From the NCBI GenBank assembly GCA_017305925.1, contig JAFKJW010000179.1:62001-126000 (forward strand): DNA of 64,000 nt, given 5' to 3'. Source of the DNA: Hyphomicrobiales bacterium. Its GTDB lineage: Bacteria; Pseudomonadota; Alphaproteobacteria; Rhizobiales; Rhizobiaceae. The notes under the pieces are model-generated. The model was not told the DNA's origin. It did not search any database and saw only the letters and a list, made by a program, of their open reading frames with translations. A program made the position numbers and the translations under genes. How positions within the stretch are numbered: the first letter of the stretch is position 1; each line of letters begins with the position of its first letter. Positions 39,462 through 49,416 of this stretch are shown here, one piece after another.

Positions 39462-39944
39462 TCAGCTCGGCTTGCCCTTTCCCTGCTCCTCGGCGATGCG
39501 CTGCTGGAACATCTGCGCGAAGTCGATGGGGTCGAGCATCAGCGGCGGAAAGCCGCCGTTGCGGGTCGCGTCCGCTATGATGTGGCGGGCGAACGGGAAC
39601 AGCAGGCGCGGGCACTCGATGAAGAGCAGCGGCAGCATGTGCTCCTGCGGGAAGCCCTCGATGCGGAACACGCCGCCATAGACCAGCTCGACGTTGAACA
39701 GCACGTCCTTGTCGTGGGACGCCTTGGCGTTCAGGGTCAGGTTGACGTCGAAATCCTTGTCCGAGAGCGGGTTGGCGCCGACATTCACGTTGATCGCGAT
39801 GCCGGGAGGAGCGTCGCGGCCGCGCAGCGAGCCCGGCGCGCCGGGGCTCTCGAAGGAAAGGTCCTTCACATATTGCGCGAGCACGTTGAGGGATGGCGCC
39901 GTCCCGTTGGCTTTGGTCTCGCCCTTCGCTGCTTCGTCGGCCAT
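39462..39944 (-). CDS. secB: Protein-export chaperone SecB
   Basis: Tetrameric cytosolic chaperone of 160 aa that keeps preproteins unfolded for Sec[29 protein letters not shown] and [37 protein letters not shown] are hallmark segments. It is convergent with dnaQ (36 nt) and reads in the same direction as fxsA. Confidence 0.96.
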   Translation of the reverse strand: MADEAAKGETKANGTAPSLNVLAQYVKDLSFESPGAPGSLRGRDAPPGIAINVNVGANPLSDKDFDVNLTLNAKASHDKDVLFNVELVYGGVFRIEGFPQEHMLPLLFIECPRLLFPFARHIIADATRNGGFPPLMLDPIDFAQMFQQRIAEEQGKGKPS

Positions 39945-40053
39945 CGGCCAGTACCCCGCTTGTTGGGCGCTATCGGCCCCGGTTCCAGGTGGCGGTTGGC
40001 TAGCATGGCGCGGATGAGCTTACAAGAAGCAGCCGCCGGCGCGTTTGCGCAGG

Positions 40054-40551
40054 TCAATCGCCCCTGCCGAGCCGCCAGGGAGAGTCCGGGTTTGGCGTCC
40101 GCGAGAAGTCGTCCGCGTCCAGATCGATGACCGGCGCGGCGCTCTGGTCGGCCTGCCGGCCGGCTGCGCCGTAACCTCCGCGAAAGACGGTGAAGCTGGC
40201 CGAGCCGGCGATGCGCCGCTTGAGCAGCCGCCATGCCGCGCTGCGCACCGCCGGAACGAGGAGCAGCAGGCCCGCCACGTCTGTCAGGAAGCCGGGTACG
40301 ATCAGGAGCAGGGCCGAGACCACCGTCATCGACGCCTGGACGAGGTGAGGGCCCGGATCGCGGCCGGCCTGCAACTCTTCCTGCGCCCGCGCCAAGGCGC
40401 CCAGCCCGCCGCTCCGCAGCAGGAGGAAGCCGCAGACGGCGCCGAGCAGCACCAGCCCGATCGTCGGCAACACGCCGATCATGCCGCCGACGAGAACGAA
40501 GGTGGCGATTTCGAGCAGCGGAAGCGCAAGGAGGAGGAGGATGACGGCCAA
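40054..40551 (-). CDS. fxsA: FxsA-family membrane protein
   Basis: A 165-aa inner-membrane protein with three or four hydrophobic helices at the N terminus (LLLLALPLLEIATFVLVGGMIG, LVLLGAVCGFLLLRSG, VSALLLIVPGFLTDVAGLLLLVPAVR), matching FxsA, whose E. coli member affects phage exclusion by F. Its cellular role is unknown. It is divergent from the Tim44-like gene, a conserved pairing near secB in this order. Confidence 0.88.
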   Translation of the reverse strand: MAVILLLLALPLLEIATFVLVGGMIGVLPTIGLVLLGAVCGFLLLRSGGLGALARAQEELQAGRDPGPHLVQASMTVVSALLLIVPGFLTDVAGLLLLVPAVRSAAWRLLKRRIAGSASFTVFRGGYGAAGRQADQSAAPVIDLDADDFSRTPNPDSPWRLGRGD

Positions 40552-40724
40552 AGGTTATCCATCGATGTGTTTCGCCGGCCGTGATGGCTGGCGGTCCGTC
40601 TCATACATAGGTAAGGAAGAGCTGATTTGAATGATCGCGGACTGCGATCTATATGCATTGTTTGATTGCGGCAGCGGAAAAGCCTCCCGGTTCGCGCCGG
40701 AATCGGGAACAGGGTTGGCGGACG

Positions 40725-41432
40725 ATGGAATATCTCGACTTCGGCACGATCTTTTTCGTCGTGGTTGCGATCGCGATCTTCTTGCAGTTGCGCAACGTGC
40801 TGGGCCGCCGCACCGGCAACGAGCGGCCGCCCTTCGATCCTTACACCGCCGGCCGCCGCAAGGCGGACGATGCGCCCGCCGCCGGCCCGGACAATGTCGT
40901 CTCTCTGCCCAGCCGCAACAAGGCACCGGACGGCGCCGACGCCTATGTCGCCATCGACGCGGTGGCGAAGCCCGATACCGATCTGAACAGGGGCCTGCGC
41001 GCCATCAAGGACGCCGACGCGTCCTTCGATCCGAAGACCTTCATCGACGGTGCGAAGATGGCCTATGAGATGATCGTCATGGCCTATGCCGACGGCGACC
41101 GGAAAACCTTGAAGAACCTTCTGTCGCGCGAGGTCTATGACGGTTTCGTGAGCGCCATCGGAGACCGGGAGCAGCGCGCGGAAAAGATCCAGTCCTCCTT
41201 CGTCGGCATCGACAAGGCGGACATCGTTTCGGCCGAGATGAAGGGCACGGAGGCCCATGTGACGCTGCGTATCGTCAGCGAGCTCATATCGGCGACCCGC
41301 GACAAGGCAGGCGAGGTCATCGACGGCGATCCGGAAACCGTGGCGGAGGTGAAGGATGTCTGGACCTTCGCCCGCGACACCCGCTCGCGCGATCCCAACT
41401 GGAAGCTGGTGGCCACGGAAGCCGAGGAATGA
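40725..41432 (+). CDS. Tim44/TimA-domain protein
   Basis: A 235-aa protein with one N-terminal membrane anchor (FGTIFFVVVAIAIFLQL), a disordered linker (about 25-80) and a C-terminal Tim44-like domain (about 85-230: FIDGAKMAYEMIVMAYADGDRKTLKNLLSREVYDGF ... DVWTFARDTRSRDPNWKLVATE). The bacterial members are inner-membrane proteins of unclear role related to the mitochondrial import motor anchor. ATG 40725 begins the membrane segment. It heads the mltA-smr-XRE transcript, 30 nt before mltA. Confidence 0.88.
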   Translation: MEYLDFGTIFFVVVAIAIFLQLRNVLGRRTGNERPPFDPYTAGRRKADDAPAAGPDNVVSLPSRNKAPDGADAYVAIDAVAKPDTDLNRGLRAIKDADASFDPKTFIDGAKMAYEMIVMAYADGDRKTLKNLLSREVYDGFVSAIGDREQRAEKIQSSFVGIDKADIVSAEMKGTEAHVTLRIVSELISATRDKAGEVIDGDPETVAEVKDVWTFARDTRSRDPNWKLVATEAEE

Positions 41433-41462
41433 CGTCGGCGCTGCGGCCCGGAGCTGGTCCGC

Positions 41463-42563
41463 ATGACTCTCTCCCCGATCTTCGAGCTGAAGTCCTTCGC
41501 CGAGCTGCCGGGCTGGAAGGCTGATCGAAAGGCCGCCGCCTTCGCGGCATTTCGCCGCTCGGCCTTCCGGATTCACGTGAAACCCTATCGCACTGGATCG
41601 CTCGGCGTGGATGCCGAAGCCTTTGCGGCTGCCTATGAGGCCGCGCGGTGCCTCGAAGCGCCGGACGATGCGGAAGCCGGCGCTTTCTTCGAGCATCATT
41701 TCGTGCCGGCCTTCGTCCGGCCCGCGGAAGGCTCCGGCTTCGTCACCGGCTTCTATGAGCCCGAGGTGGAGGCCTCGCCGTTCCGCACGGCGCGTCACGG
41801 CGTGCCGCTGCTCGCCCGTCCGGACGATCTCGTCGACATCGACGACACGAACCGACCTGACGGCATGGACCCGTCCTTCACCTTCGGGCGCCGCACGCGG
41901 GACGGCATCGCTCCGTATTTCGATCGCGGCGAGATCGAGCGCGGCGCGCTTGCGGACCGCGATCTGGCCCTGGCGTGGCTCTCCGATCCGGTCGACGCCT
42001 TCATCATCCACGTCCAGGGCGCCGCGCGCCTGAGGATGACGGACGGCAGGCTGCTGCGCGTCACCTATGCCGCGAAGACCGGGCATCCGTTCACGGGCGC
42101 GGGCAGGGTGCTCGTGGAGCTCGGCGAGCTGGCTCTCGAAAAAGTGACGATGCAGTCCATCCGGGCCTGGCTGCGCGACCATCCCGAGCGGGTGAACGAA
42201 ATATTGTGGCGAAACCGGTCCTATATCTTCTTCCGGCAGGCGGATGTTGACGATCCCGCTCTCGGCCCCATCGCCGCCGCCAAGGTTCCGCTCACGCCGG
42301 GGCGCTCCATCGCGGTCGACCGCCTGCTTCATACGTTCGGAACGCCTTTTTTCGTCGACGCGCCGAGGCTCACCGCCTTTGACGGAGAACCCTTCCGGCG
42401 GCTGATGATCGCCCAGGACACCGGCTCCGCGATTCTGGGCCCCGCCCGCGGCGATCTTTTCGCCGGCTCCGGCGCCGCGGCCGGCGACATCGCCGGCGTG
42501 GTGCGCCACAGCGCCGACTTTTATGCGCTCCTGCCGCGTCCCCTCGTCGAGGCCGGCCGCTGA
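41463..42563 (+). CDS. mltA: Membrane-bound lytic murein transglycosylase A
   Basis: Cleaves peptidoglycan to 1,6-anhydromuropeptides; 366 aa. The MltA beta-barrel (SGFVTGFYEPEVEAS, DAFIIHVQGAARLRMTDG) and the 3D domain with catalytic aspartates (LMIAQDTGSAILGPARGDLFAGSGAAAGDIAG) are clear. No Sec signal or lipobox is seen at the annotated start, as in several rhizobial homologues. Its stop shares bases with the next start, and the order Tim44-mltA-smr-XRE is conserved in this order. Confidence 0.92.
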   Translation: MTLSPIFELKSFAELPGWKADRKAAAFAAFRRSAFRIHVKPYRTGSLGVDAEAFAAAYEAARCLEAPDDAEAGAFFEHHFVPAFVRPAEGSGFVTGFYEPEVEASPFRTARHGVPLLARPDDLVDIDDTNRPDGMDPSFTFGRRTRDGIAPYFDRGEIERGALADRDLALAWLSDPVDAFIIHVQGAARLRMTDGRLLRVTYAAKTGHPFTGAGRVLVELGELALEKVTMQSIRAWLRDHPERVNEILWRNRSYIFFRQADVDDPALGPIAAAKVPLTPGRSIAVDRLLHTFGTPFFVDAPRLTAFDGEPFRRLMIAQDTGSAILGPARGDLFAGSGAAAGDIAGVVRHSADFYALLPRPLVEAGR

Positions 42564-43096
42564 TGCCCCGCGCCTCCAAAAGCCTGTCCGACGAGGATCG
42601 CATCCTGTGGAACATGGTCGCCCGCAGCACGGTTCCGCTGAAGGGCGCCGCACCTCTTCCTGCCGATCCGGGTTCCCAGGATGCCGCCGACCCCGCTATC
42701 CGGCCCGCGATGCCACCGGCGGATCCTCCGCCGGCCCCGGCACGGGGGCACAAGGTGGGACGCCACCTCGACCGGCCGACGCACGAAAAGCTGGCCAGGG
42801 GGCGGTTGCAGATCGAGGCGAAGGTCGACCTGCACGGCCTGACCCAGAGCGAGGCGCACGGTCTGCTCCTGTCCTTCCTGCACCGCGCCCATGCCTCCGG
42901 CTTGCGCTACGTCCTCGTCGTCACCGGCAAGGGCTCGACCTCGAAAGGCGACGGCGTGCTGAGGCGCGCGGTCCCGGAATGGCTGGCGACGCCGGCGTTC
43001 CGCTCCGTGGTCGGCAGCCACGACGCGGCGGCGCGCCACCATGGCGGCGGCGGCGCGCTCTATGTCCGCCTGCGCAGGACGACGGCGGCACGATGA
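42563..43096 (+). CDS. Smr-domain protein (putative DNA endonuclease)
   Basis: A 177-aa protein with a Pro-rich N-terminal half and a C-terminal Smr domain: KVDLHGLTQSEAHGLLLSFL, VLVVTGKGS and the conserved C-terminal GGGGALYVRLRR. Smr domains act as nicking endonucleases or in ribosome rescue; the role of stand-alone rhizobial members is not known. It overlaps mltA by 1 nt and the regulator gene by 4 nt (ATGA). Confidence 0.88.
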   Translation: MPRASKSLSDEDRILWNMVARSTVPLKGAAPLPADPGSQDAADPAIRPAMPPADPPPAPARGHKVGRHLDRPTHEKLARGRLQIEAKVDLHGLTQSEAHGLLLSFLHRAHASGLRYVLVVTGKGSTSKGDGVLRRAVPEWLATPAFRSVVGSHDAAARHHGGGGALYVRLRRTTAAR

Positions 43097-43458
43097 CGCC
43101 CTTCGGCCAGAAGCTGCGCGAGCTGCGCCGGGAACGAAAGGTCAGCCAGAAGGACATGGCGAGCGCGCTCGGTGTGAGCGCCGCCTATCTTTCGGCGCTG
43201 GAGCACGGCCATCGCGGCCTGCCGAACTGGGCCTTCGTGCAGAAGGTGATCGGCTATTTCAACATCATATGGGACGAAGCCGAGGAGCTCGAAGCCCTGG
43301 CCTGGACGTCGCACCCGCGCATCGTCATCGACACGGCCGGGCTCAGCCCGAAGGCGACCGAGCTTGCCAACCTGCTGGGCGTCCGCATCCGCGAGATGAG
43401 CGAGGACGATATCGCCACGGCGCTCGATGCGATCCGCGGGCGCCGAACCGGGGCGTAG
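43093..43458 (+). CDS. XRE-family helix-turn-helix regulator
   Basis: A 121-aa protein whose first 60 residues are a classic HTH_3 domain (GQKLRELRRERKVSQKDMASALGVSAAYLSALEHGHRGLPN). The second half (ELANLLGVRIREMSEDDIATALDAIRG) is helical and may dimerise. ATG 43093 overlaps the smr stop (ATGA). Target unknown; it is the end of the Tim44-mltA-smr transcript and convergent with the DUF1402 gene (2 nt). Confidence 0.85.
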   Translation: MTPFGQKLRELRRERKVSQKDMASALGVSAAYLSALEHGHRGLPNWAFVQKVIGYFNIIWDEAEELEALAWTSHPRIVIDTAGLSPKATELANLLGVRIREMSEDDIATALDAIRGRRTGA

Positions 43459-43460
43459 TC

Positions 43461-44426
43461 CTAAAAGAGCGCTTGCAGTTCCGGCAGCTTCTCGTTCACC
43501 AGCCAGCCATAATAGTTTTCCTCGGGATATTTCGGCGCGAGCCCCTGGCTCTTGCGTGAAGCGTTCTCGGCCTTCAGCGCCGCCGCGCGCTCCTCCGGAT
43601 TGCCGACATTGTAGAGGGTCGCCGTCAGGCCGGGATTCTGCGAGATGTCGAAGCCCGCGATGGTCCGGTAGGCGTCGATGGATTTCTTCAGCGTCGCCGC
43701 GACATAGGGGAGCGTCAGATCCGGATCCATGATGGTCTCATAGACCTTGTTCGGATCGGAAACGTCCAGCCGCGGCAGGCCCGACACCTGACTCACGATG
43801 TCGCTCATCTCCAGCGCGGTGAGCGGGTTGAGCTGGCCGATGCCGAAAGTCTGGCCGGCATAGAGCGGCTGGAAGAAGGTCGCGGAGAAGCGCTTGTCGG
43901 GAAAGCTCTGGCCGCCGACCGACTTGCCGCGGAAGGCCTTGTTCCAGACGCGCTCGCGGCAGGTCCAGACGTCGTAGCTGCCGCGCTCGCCGTCGCATGC
44001 GGCGAATTGCGGCCGTCTGACGAAGTCCGACACATCCTCGCCGTCATAGCCGAAGCTCAGCGCCTTGCTGAGATAGGACGCCGCCTTGACGTAATAGGTC
44101 TGGAGCCGGTCATAGGCATCGACATTGTAGGTGTGCTCGCCGACGATCGCGCCCACCATGTGCATGGGGCTGATGCCGTATTGCGCCGAGACCTGGACGA
44201 TCTTCTTGCGCAGCTTGGCGTCCTTGCGCAGCAGATTGTAGACCTTCCGGTACTTCGCCTCGTAGGTCGTCTTCAGGGCGGCGGTGCGCTTGGCCGACGC
44301 GCCGGGGATCGGCGGCTGCTCTGCGCTGCGGTTGCCCGGCGGCACCGGAGTGGCGGCCCCGGCCGGCGGCGCGCCGAGCGCCGAGAGCAGAACAAGGAGG
44401 ATGGGAAGCAGTTTCATGGGTCGCAT
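43461..44426 (-). CDS. Exported DUF1402 protein
   Basis: A 321-aa periplasmic protein with a signal peptide (KLLPILLVLLSALGAPPAGAA) and a DUF1402 domain. SAQYGISPMHMVGAIVGEHTYNVDAYDRLQTYY and QTFGIGQLNPLTALEMSDIV resemble lysozyme-fold transglycosylases, with a Glu after the VGAIV strand, but catalytic activity has not been shown for the family. Either ATG 44426 or 44417 may be the start. Downstream of hslU, with the hslU terminator in between. Confidence 0.82.
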   Translation of the reverse strand: MRPMKLLPILLVLLSALGAPPAGAATPVPPGNRSAEQPPIPGASAKRTAALKTTYEAKYRKVYNLLRKDAKLRKKIVQVSAQYGISPMHMVGAIVGEHTYNVDAYDRLQTYYVKAASYLSKALSFGYDGEDVSDFVRRPQFAACDGERGSYDVWTCRERVWNKAFRGKSVGGQSFPDKRFSATFFQPLYAGQTFGIGQLNPLTALEMSDIVSQVSGLPRLDVSDPNKVYETIMDPDLTLPYVAATLKKSIDAYRTIAGFDISQNPGLTATLYNVGNPEERAAALKAENASRKSQGLAPKYPEENYYGWLVNEKLPELQALF

Positions 44427-44450
44427 GGCCCTCGATCCGTCGCGACCCTA

Positions 44451-44481
44451 AAAGAAGGCCCTCGGGAAAGTCGAGGGCCTT
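44451..44481 (-). terminator. Rho-independent terminator after hslU
   Basis: Perfect 10-bp stem AAGGCCCTCG (44455-44464) and CGAGGGCCTT (44472-44481) with a 7-nt loop. Read on the minus strand it is followed by CTTTTAG. It lies 73 nt past the hslU stop. Confidence 0.8.
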
Positions 44482-44553
44482 GGGATGCAATTGCCGCAAG
44501 CCGATGCGCGATCGTAGGGGCTGCGCAGCAAAAATGTCGCGTTTATCCGCCCA

Positions 44554-45867
44554 TTACAGGATGAATCGCGACAAATCTGTGTTTTTGGCCAGGTCGCCCA
44601 CGTTCTTCTTCACATAGTCGGCGTCGATCACGATCTCGCTGCCGTTCCTGTCCGGCGCATTGAACGAGATCTCGTCCAGCACGCGCTCCATGACGGTCTG
44701 GAGGCGCCGGGCGCCGATGTTCTCGACCGAGGCGTTGAGGTCCACGGCGATGCCGGCCAGCGCGTCGATGGCGTCGTCGGTGAAGGAAAGGGTGACGCCC
44801 TCCGTCTTCATCAGCGCGACATACTGCTTGATGAGGCTCGCCTCCGTCTCGGTCAGGATGCGGACGAAGTCGTCCTTCTCCAGCGCGCGCAACTCGACGC
44901 GGATGGGCAGGCGGCCCTGCAGCTCGGGCAGCAGGTCCGACGGCTTCGAGACGTGGAACGCGCCGGACGCGATGAACAGGATATGGTCGGTCTTCACCGG
45001 CCCGTATTTCGTCGCCACCGTCGTGCCCTCGACCAGCGGCAGCAGATCCCGCTGCACGCCCTCGCGCGAAGGCCCGCCGGACAGGCCGTCCTGGCGCGCC
45101 GCCACCTTGTCGATCTCGTCGATGAAGACGATGCCGTCGTTCTCCGCCGATTCCAGCGCACGCCGCACCACCTCGTCCTGGTCGAGCAGCTTGTCGGACT
45201 CGTCGTTGATCAGGATGTCGTAGGATTCCTTGACGGTGGTCTTGCGCATCTTGGTGCGCTTGCCGCCCATCGCCTTGGACAGCATGTCGTTGATGTTCAT
45301 CACGCCGATATTCGCTCCCGGCATGCCGGGGATCTCGAAGCTCGGCATGCCGCCGCTCCCGGTGTCCGCCACCTCGACCTCGATCTCCTTGTCGTCGAGC
45401 TCGCCGTCGCGCAGCTTCTTGCGGAAGGAATCCTTGGTGGCGGGGCTGGCCGTCTTGCCCACCAGCGCCTCCAGCACCCGCTCCTCGGCATTGACATGGG
45501 CGCGCGCCTTCACGTCCTCGCGCATCCTGTCGCGCATCAGGCCGATCGCCGCCTCGACGAGGTCGCGCACGATCTGCTCGACGTCGCGGCCGACATAGCC
45601 GACCTCGGTGAACTTCGTGGCCTCGACCTTGATGAAGGGCGCGCCGGCGAGCCTGGCGAGGCGCCGCGAGATCTCCGTCTTGCCGACGCCGGTCGGGCCG
45701 ATCATCAGGATGTTCTTCGGCATGACCTCCTCGCGCATCTGGCCTTCGAGCTGCTGGCGGCGCCAGCGGTTGCGCAGCGCGATCGCCACGGCGCGCTTGG
45801 CGTCCTTCTGGCCGATGATGAAACGGTCGAGCTCGGAAACGATCTCGCGCGGGGAAAAGGTGGTCAT
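44554..45867 (-). CDS. hslU: HslU ATPase of the HslUV protease
   Basis: AAA+ unfoldase of 437 aa that feeds substrates to HslV. Walker A GPTGVGKT is at residues 57-64, the pore loop EVGYVGRD follows, and Walker B is [11 protein letters not shown]. The intermediate domain (about 110-230) contains the usual [13 protein letters not shown] segment. The C terminus [13 protein letters not shown] tail (NTDLSRFIL), which activates HslV, is intact. hslV is about 2.2 kb upstream on the same strand with three genes between. Confidence 0.96.
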   Translation of the reverse strand: MTTFSPREIVSELDRFIIGQKDAKRAVAIALRNRWRRQQLEGQMREEVMPKNILMIGPTGVGKTEISRRLARLAGAPFIKVEATKFTEVGYVGRDVEQIVRDLVEAAIGLMRDRMREDVKARAHVNAEERVLEALVGKTASPATKDSFRKKLRDGELDDKEIEVEVADTGSGGMPSFEIPGMPGANIGVMNINDMLSKAMGGKRTKMRKTTVKESYDILINDESDKLLDQDEVVRRALESAENDGIVFIDEIDKVAARQDGLSGGPSREGVQRDLLPLVEGTTVATKYGPVKTDHILFIASGAFHVSKPSDLLPELQGRLPIRVELRALEKDDFVRILTETEASLIKQYVALMKTEGVTLSFTDDAIDALAGIAVDLNASVENIGARRLQTVMERVLDEISFNAPDRNGSEIVIDADYVKKNVGDLAKNTDLSRFIL

Positions 45868-45885
45868 GGCGGGAAACTCGAAACT

Positions 45886-46980
45886 TCAGGTCTGGATGGT
45901 GTTGTGGGCGAGGCCTTGCGAAAGGCGTTCGGGAAGAAGGCGCAGGAGCGGCCGGCGCAGGCTATGCCAGCCTGCGCTCAAGATAAGCACAAGCGCGCCG
46001 AGAACAAGAAGGGTCAGCGGAACCTGCCCCGAGAGCCCGGCCTTGCCCACGAGCGCGCTGAAGGCGATGCCGGCATAGGAGAGGCCGGAAACCAGCATGG
46101 CGCGCCGGTCCACGATCAGCGCGACCAGCGCCAGCGCGGCGAAGACGCCGAGGATCCAAGCGGCCGTGGCGACACCCGGGCCTTCCAGGGAGAACAGCCT
46201 GCTCCCATTGGAGAACGAGCCGATCAGCGGATGGACGACGAGCGGCGCCGCCAGCATGTGCAGCCAGAATGCGATGTCGGTGCGGCGCGTCACCCGCTGC
46301 GGATCGCTGAGGTCGTAGCGCATGGCGAGCGCGAAGACTGCGAATCCCATCGCCAGGATGGCCACATCCCGCGGCAGCCCGGCGGCGATCGCCAGCCCGA
46401 CGACGATGGCCACCAGCGCGCCTGCGCCGGCCGCCACCGTGATCGGCACGCGAAAGCGCCAGTAATGCAGGGCGGCGGCAATCGCGGTCACGGCGCCGGC
46501 TCCGATCATCACCGGGGGCGAGGCCGTGTTGAGCAGCCACATGCGGAAGCTTTCCGTATCGCCGGCGATCTGCCCGAGCAGCGTCCCGGCCGCGCCATAG
46601 ACGCTGTAGGCGAAGACGAGCAGCAGCACGATGCTGGGCAGCGCCATGCGGCGGATGCGCGTGAAATATTCGGCGAGCCCCCAGCTTGCCGCCGCGAGCC
46701 CGACGAACGCACCCACAACTTCACCGACGGAATGGGCGAAATAGGCCACCGCCACGAGGAAGAGTGCCAGGCCGATGGTGACGAAGATGTCGCCGAAGCC
46801 GCGGATGAAGCGGAACTGCTCGTCGTCGGGCGCGAAGGCCCGGGCCGGCAGCGATCCGCGCGCCTCCATCGCCATGAGGGCGTCTGCCTGCTCGCGCGTG
46901 ATGACGCCGGCGCCGATCGCGGCATCCAGCGTTCGCCGGCTGACGACGGAGCTGTCCGGCTGGTCCGGGAGAAATGTCAT
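45886..46980 (-). CDS. Polytopic membrane protein, unknown function
   Basis: A 364-aa protein with about ten predicted transmembrane helices after a cytoplasmic N-terminal stretch of about 60 residues (SRRTLDAAIGAGVITREQADAL, a short helical motif typical of DUF2157/DUF4401-like proteins). No catalytic motif is visible. It is 18 nt upstream of hslU and cotranscribed; a link to the protease is not evident. Confidence 0.68.
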   Translation of the reverse strand: MTFLPDQPDSSVVSRRTLDAAIGAGVITREQADALMAMEARGSLPARAFAPDDEQFRFIRGFGDIFVTIGLALFLVAVAYFAHSVGEVVGAFVGLAAASWGLAEYFTRIRRMALPSIVLLLVFAYSVYGAAGTLLGQIAGDTESFRMWLLNTASPPVMIGAGAVTAIAAALHYWRFRVPITVAAGAGALVAIVVGLAIAAGLPRDVAILAMGFAVFALAMRYDLSDPQRVTRRTDIAFWLHMLAAPLVVHPLIGSFSNGSRLFSLEGPGVATAAWILGVFAALALVALIVDRRAMLVSGLSYAGIAFSALVGKAGLSGQVPLTLLVLGALVLILSAGWHSLRRPLLRLLPERLSQGLAHNTIQT

Positions 46981-46984
46981 CAGC

Positions 46985-47590
46985 TCAGGCTCCGCCCTGC
47001 CAGGTTTTGATGAAATCGAGCGGATAGACCAGCATGATCACGTTGAGCGTCAGGTTGTCCCGGATATAGGCGCCGACCGCGACCTCCAGCACGATGGCGA
47101 TCAGCACGGTCGCCCAGGCGGGCAGCCGCGAGGCGAGCAGGAAGCCCAGCGCCATGAACAGCGTGTCCGAGACCGAATTGATGATGGAATCGCCGAAATA
47201 GTCGAGCGAGATCGTGGCCTCACGGTAGCGGTTGATGATGATGGGGCTGTTTTCCAGGATCTCCCATGCGGCTTCCACGATCACGGCCAGCGACAGGCGC
47301 GTCCACAGGCCCGACCGCTTCAGGAGGAGCCAGAAGAGCCCATAGAACAGGAAGCCGTGGATGACATGGGAGAATGTGTACCAGTCGCTGATGTGCTGGG
47401 AATTCTCCGAGCTCACCACGACGCCCTGCCAGAATTTCACATAGCCGCATTTGCAGATCAGCGGGTGTCCCTGGAGATGAAGGACGGTCGCCTGGACCAA
47501 CAGCAGCGCGCCGACGACGGGAATGCCCCACCGCCAGCCGGACCAGCCTTTTCTGGCCGATGGCGCCACCGTTCCGTCGAGTGCACTCAT
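46985..47590 (-). CDS. DUF2585 (UPF0314) membrane protein
   Basis: A 201-aa integral membrane protein with four or five helices. [44 protein letters not shown] and [34 protein letters not shown] are strongly conserved features of the rhizobial DUF2585 family, whose function is unknown. It overlaps the GNAT gene by 4 nt and lies 4 nt before the next membrane protein in the hslV-hslU operon. Confidence 0.85.
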   Translation of the reverse strand: MSALDGTVAPSARKGWSGWRWGIPVVGALLLVQATVLHLQGHPLICKCGYVKFWQGVVVSSENSQHISDWYTFSHVIHGFLFYGLFWLLLKRSGLWTRLSLAVIVEAAWEILENSPIIINRYREATISLDYFGDSIINSVSDTLFMALGFLLASRLPAWATVLIAIVLEVAVGAYIRDNLTLNVIMLVYPLDFIKTWQGGA

Positions 47591-48105
47591 TTTTCGGCAT
47601 CCTCCGCGTCACGGGCCATCAGCAGGACGTCGCCGTGAATCGACGTCCGCTCCCCTATGCTGCGAAATCCAGCCTTTTCATAGGCCCGCACGGCGCGGAG
47701 ATTGGCCGGATGCGGATCGATGACGAGGCGCGGCGCTCCCTCCCGGAAAAGCTCTTCGCTGAGCTGCATGAGGGTTGCCGAGCCGTGCCCGATGCCGACA
47801 AGCTCGCTTGGACCGATCGTGATATCGAGGCCGAGCGTGCCGAAGGGCTGGTCCCGGTAGGGATGGCCATCCTCCAGATGTGGGTCATAGACCTGGAGAT
47901 AGGCGATCGGCCACCCGCCCAATTCGACGATAAGAGGTTCCGTCTCGACGCTGTCCATCGCCGCCCGGATGTTGGCGACGGACTTTTCCGGCCCGTCAGT
48001 CCACCACTCTGCGGCGTGAGGCTCGCCGAGCCACGCCGCGATCATGGGCAGGTCGGCTTCGGAAACGGCGCGAAAGCCGTACCGTGCGTTACGCCGCGGC
48101 ATCAT
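47587..48105 (-). CDS. GNAT-family N-acetyltransferase
   Basis: A 172-aa protein with the GNAT acetyl-CoA fold: [17 protein letters not shown] at the start, [23 protein letters not shown] carrying the pyrophosphate-binding loop, and [18 protein letters not shown] at the C terminus. It resembles the AAC(6')-Ib/RimJ-like subgroup; aminoglycoside acetylation cannot be concluded. An acetyltransferase directly after hslV is a conserved rhizobial arrangement. It overlaps hslV by 17 nt. Confidence 0.85.
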   Translation of the reverse strand: MMPRRNARYGFRAVSEADLPMIAAWLGEPHAAEWWTDGPEKSVANIRAAMDSVETEPLIVELGGWPIAYLQVYDPHLEDGHPYRDQPFGTLGLDITIGPSELVGIGHGSATLMQLSEELFREGAPRLVIDPHPANLRAVRAYEKAGFRSIGERTSIHGDVLLMARDAEDAEK

Positions 48106-48643
48106 CGATGGTTTCGACGGTCACGCTCTGGTTGGTGTAGACGCAGATGTCGGCGGCGATCCTCATGGCGGTGCGGGCGATCTCCTCGGCGTCCTTGTCG
48201 GTCTCCATCAGCGCGCGCGCCGCCGCCAGCGCGTAATTGCCGCCGGAACCGATGGCCATGACGCCGTATTCCGGCTCCAGCACGTCGCCGGTGCCGGTGA
48301 GCGCTAGCGACACGCTTTTGTCGGCCACCAGCATCATGGCTTCGAGGCGGCGCAGGTAGCGATCCGTGCGCCAGTCCTTGGCGAGCTCGACGCAGGCGCG
48401 CGTAAGCTGGTCGGGATACTGTTCGAGCTTGCCCTCGAGACGCTCCAGAAGCGTGAAGGCGTCGGCAGTCGCGCCGGCGAAGCCGGCGATGACGTTGCCC
48501 TTGCCGAGGCGGCGCACCTTGCGGGCATTGCCCTTCATGATGGTCTGGCCGAGGCTGACCTGGCCGTCGCCGGCGATGACGACCCTGCCGCCCTTGCGCA
48601 CGGTGACGATGGTCGTGCCGTGCATGACGATTTCGTTGGACAT
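48089..48643 (-). CDS. hslV: HslV peptidase of the HslUV protease
   Basis: Proteasome-like threonine protease of 184 aa. After a nine-residue propeptide (MSNEIVMHG) the mature N terminus [10 protein letters not shown] exposes the catalytic Thr10. [22 protein letters not shown] and [22 protein letters not shown] are family signatures. ATG 48641-48643 is chosen over upstream in-frame codons by family length. It starts the operon hslV-GNAT-DUF2585-membrane protein-hslU and is divergent from hisB. Confidence 0.95.
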   Translation of the reverse strand: MSNEIVMHGTTIVTVRKGGRVVIAGDGQVSLGQTIMKGNARKVRRLGKGNVIAGFAGATADAFTLLERLEGKLEQYPDQLTRACVELAKDWRTDRYLRRLEAMMLVADKSVSLALTGTGDVLEPEYGVMAIGSGGNYALAAARALMETDKDAEEIARTAMRIAADICVYTNQSVTVETIDDAAA

Positions 48644-48812
48644 GAACGTTTCTGCTCCGATTCGTGCGGGCTCCCGGAAAGCGGCGATCCGCGCGGTACG
48701 AGGTGGTTGCGCTCTATGTAAGCGGGCGGCGGTGCTTTGCAAACCCGCTCCGCGCCAACTGGCAATCCCGCTTTCATGCTGTTAGAAGGCGCCCGAGTTC
48801 GAGAGAAAGCCA

Positions 48813-49412
48813 ATGACCTCCCGCAAGGCTTCGGCCAGCCGAAAGACCAAGGAAACCGAGATCGCCGTCTCCGTCGATGTCGACGGCACGGGCAAGGCGA
48901 CGATCCATACCGGCGTCGGCTTCTTCGATCACATGCTCGACCAGCTCGCGCGCCATTCGCTGATCGACATGACGGTCAGCGCCAGGGGCGACCTGCATAT
49001 CGACGATCACCACACGGTGGAGGACACCGGCATCGCGCTCGGCCGCGCGCTGGCCGACGCGCTGGGCGAGCGCAAGGGCATCACGCGCTACGCCTCGATC
49101 GATCTGGCCATGGACGAGACGCTGACGCGCGCCGCTGTGGATGTGTCGGGCCGTCCGTTCCTCGTCTGGAACGTCGGTTTTTCCGCGCCCAAGATCGGCA
49201 CGTTCGACACCGAGCTCGTCCGCGAGTTCTTCCAGGCCTTCGCGCAGAATGCCGGCATCACGCTGCATGTGACCAATCATTACGGTGCCAACAATCATCA
49301 TATTGCCGAGACGTGCTTCAAGGCGGTGGCACGCGCGTTACGCGCGGCGCTGGACCGAGATCCGCGCCAGCCCGACGCCGTGCCCTCGACCAAGGGAAGC
49401 CTGAAGGGCTGA
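48813..49412 (+). CDS. hisB: Imidazoleglycerol-phosphate dehydratase HisB
   Basis: Histidine pathway step 6, monofunctional 199-aa enzyme. Mn-binding motifs [27 protein letters not shown] and [17 protein letters not shown] are intact. First gene of hisB-DUF2628-hisH-DUF1330-hisA-hisF-hisE-coaA. Confidence 0.96.
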   Translation: MTSRKASASRKTKETEIAVSVDVDGTGKATIHTGVGFFDHMLDQLARHSLIDMTVSARGDLHIDDHHTVEDTGIALGRALADALGERKGITRYASIDLAMDETLTRAAVDVSGRPFLVWNVGFSAPKIGTFDTELVREFFQAFAQNAGITLHVTNHYGANNHHIAETCFKAVARALRAALDRDPRQPDAVPSTKGSLKG

Positions 49413-49416
49413 TGCC

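Noticed and set aside
40633..40649. GATCGC-N5-GCGATC dyad between fxsA and the Tim44-like gene
   Set aside because: Only six-bp arms, and GATCGC strings are very frequent in this genome. No regulator is implicated, so it was not listed as an operator.
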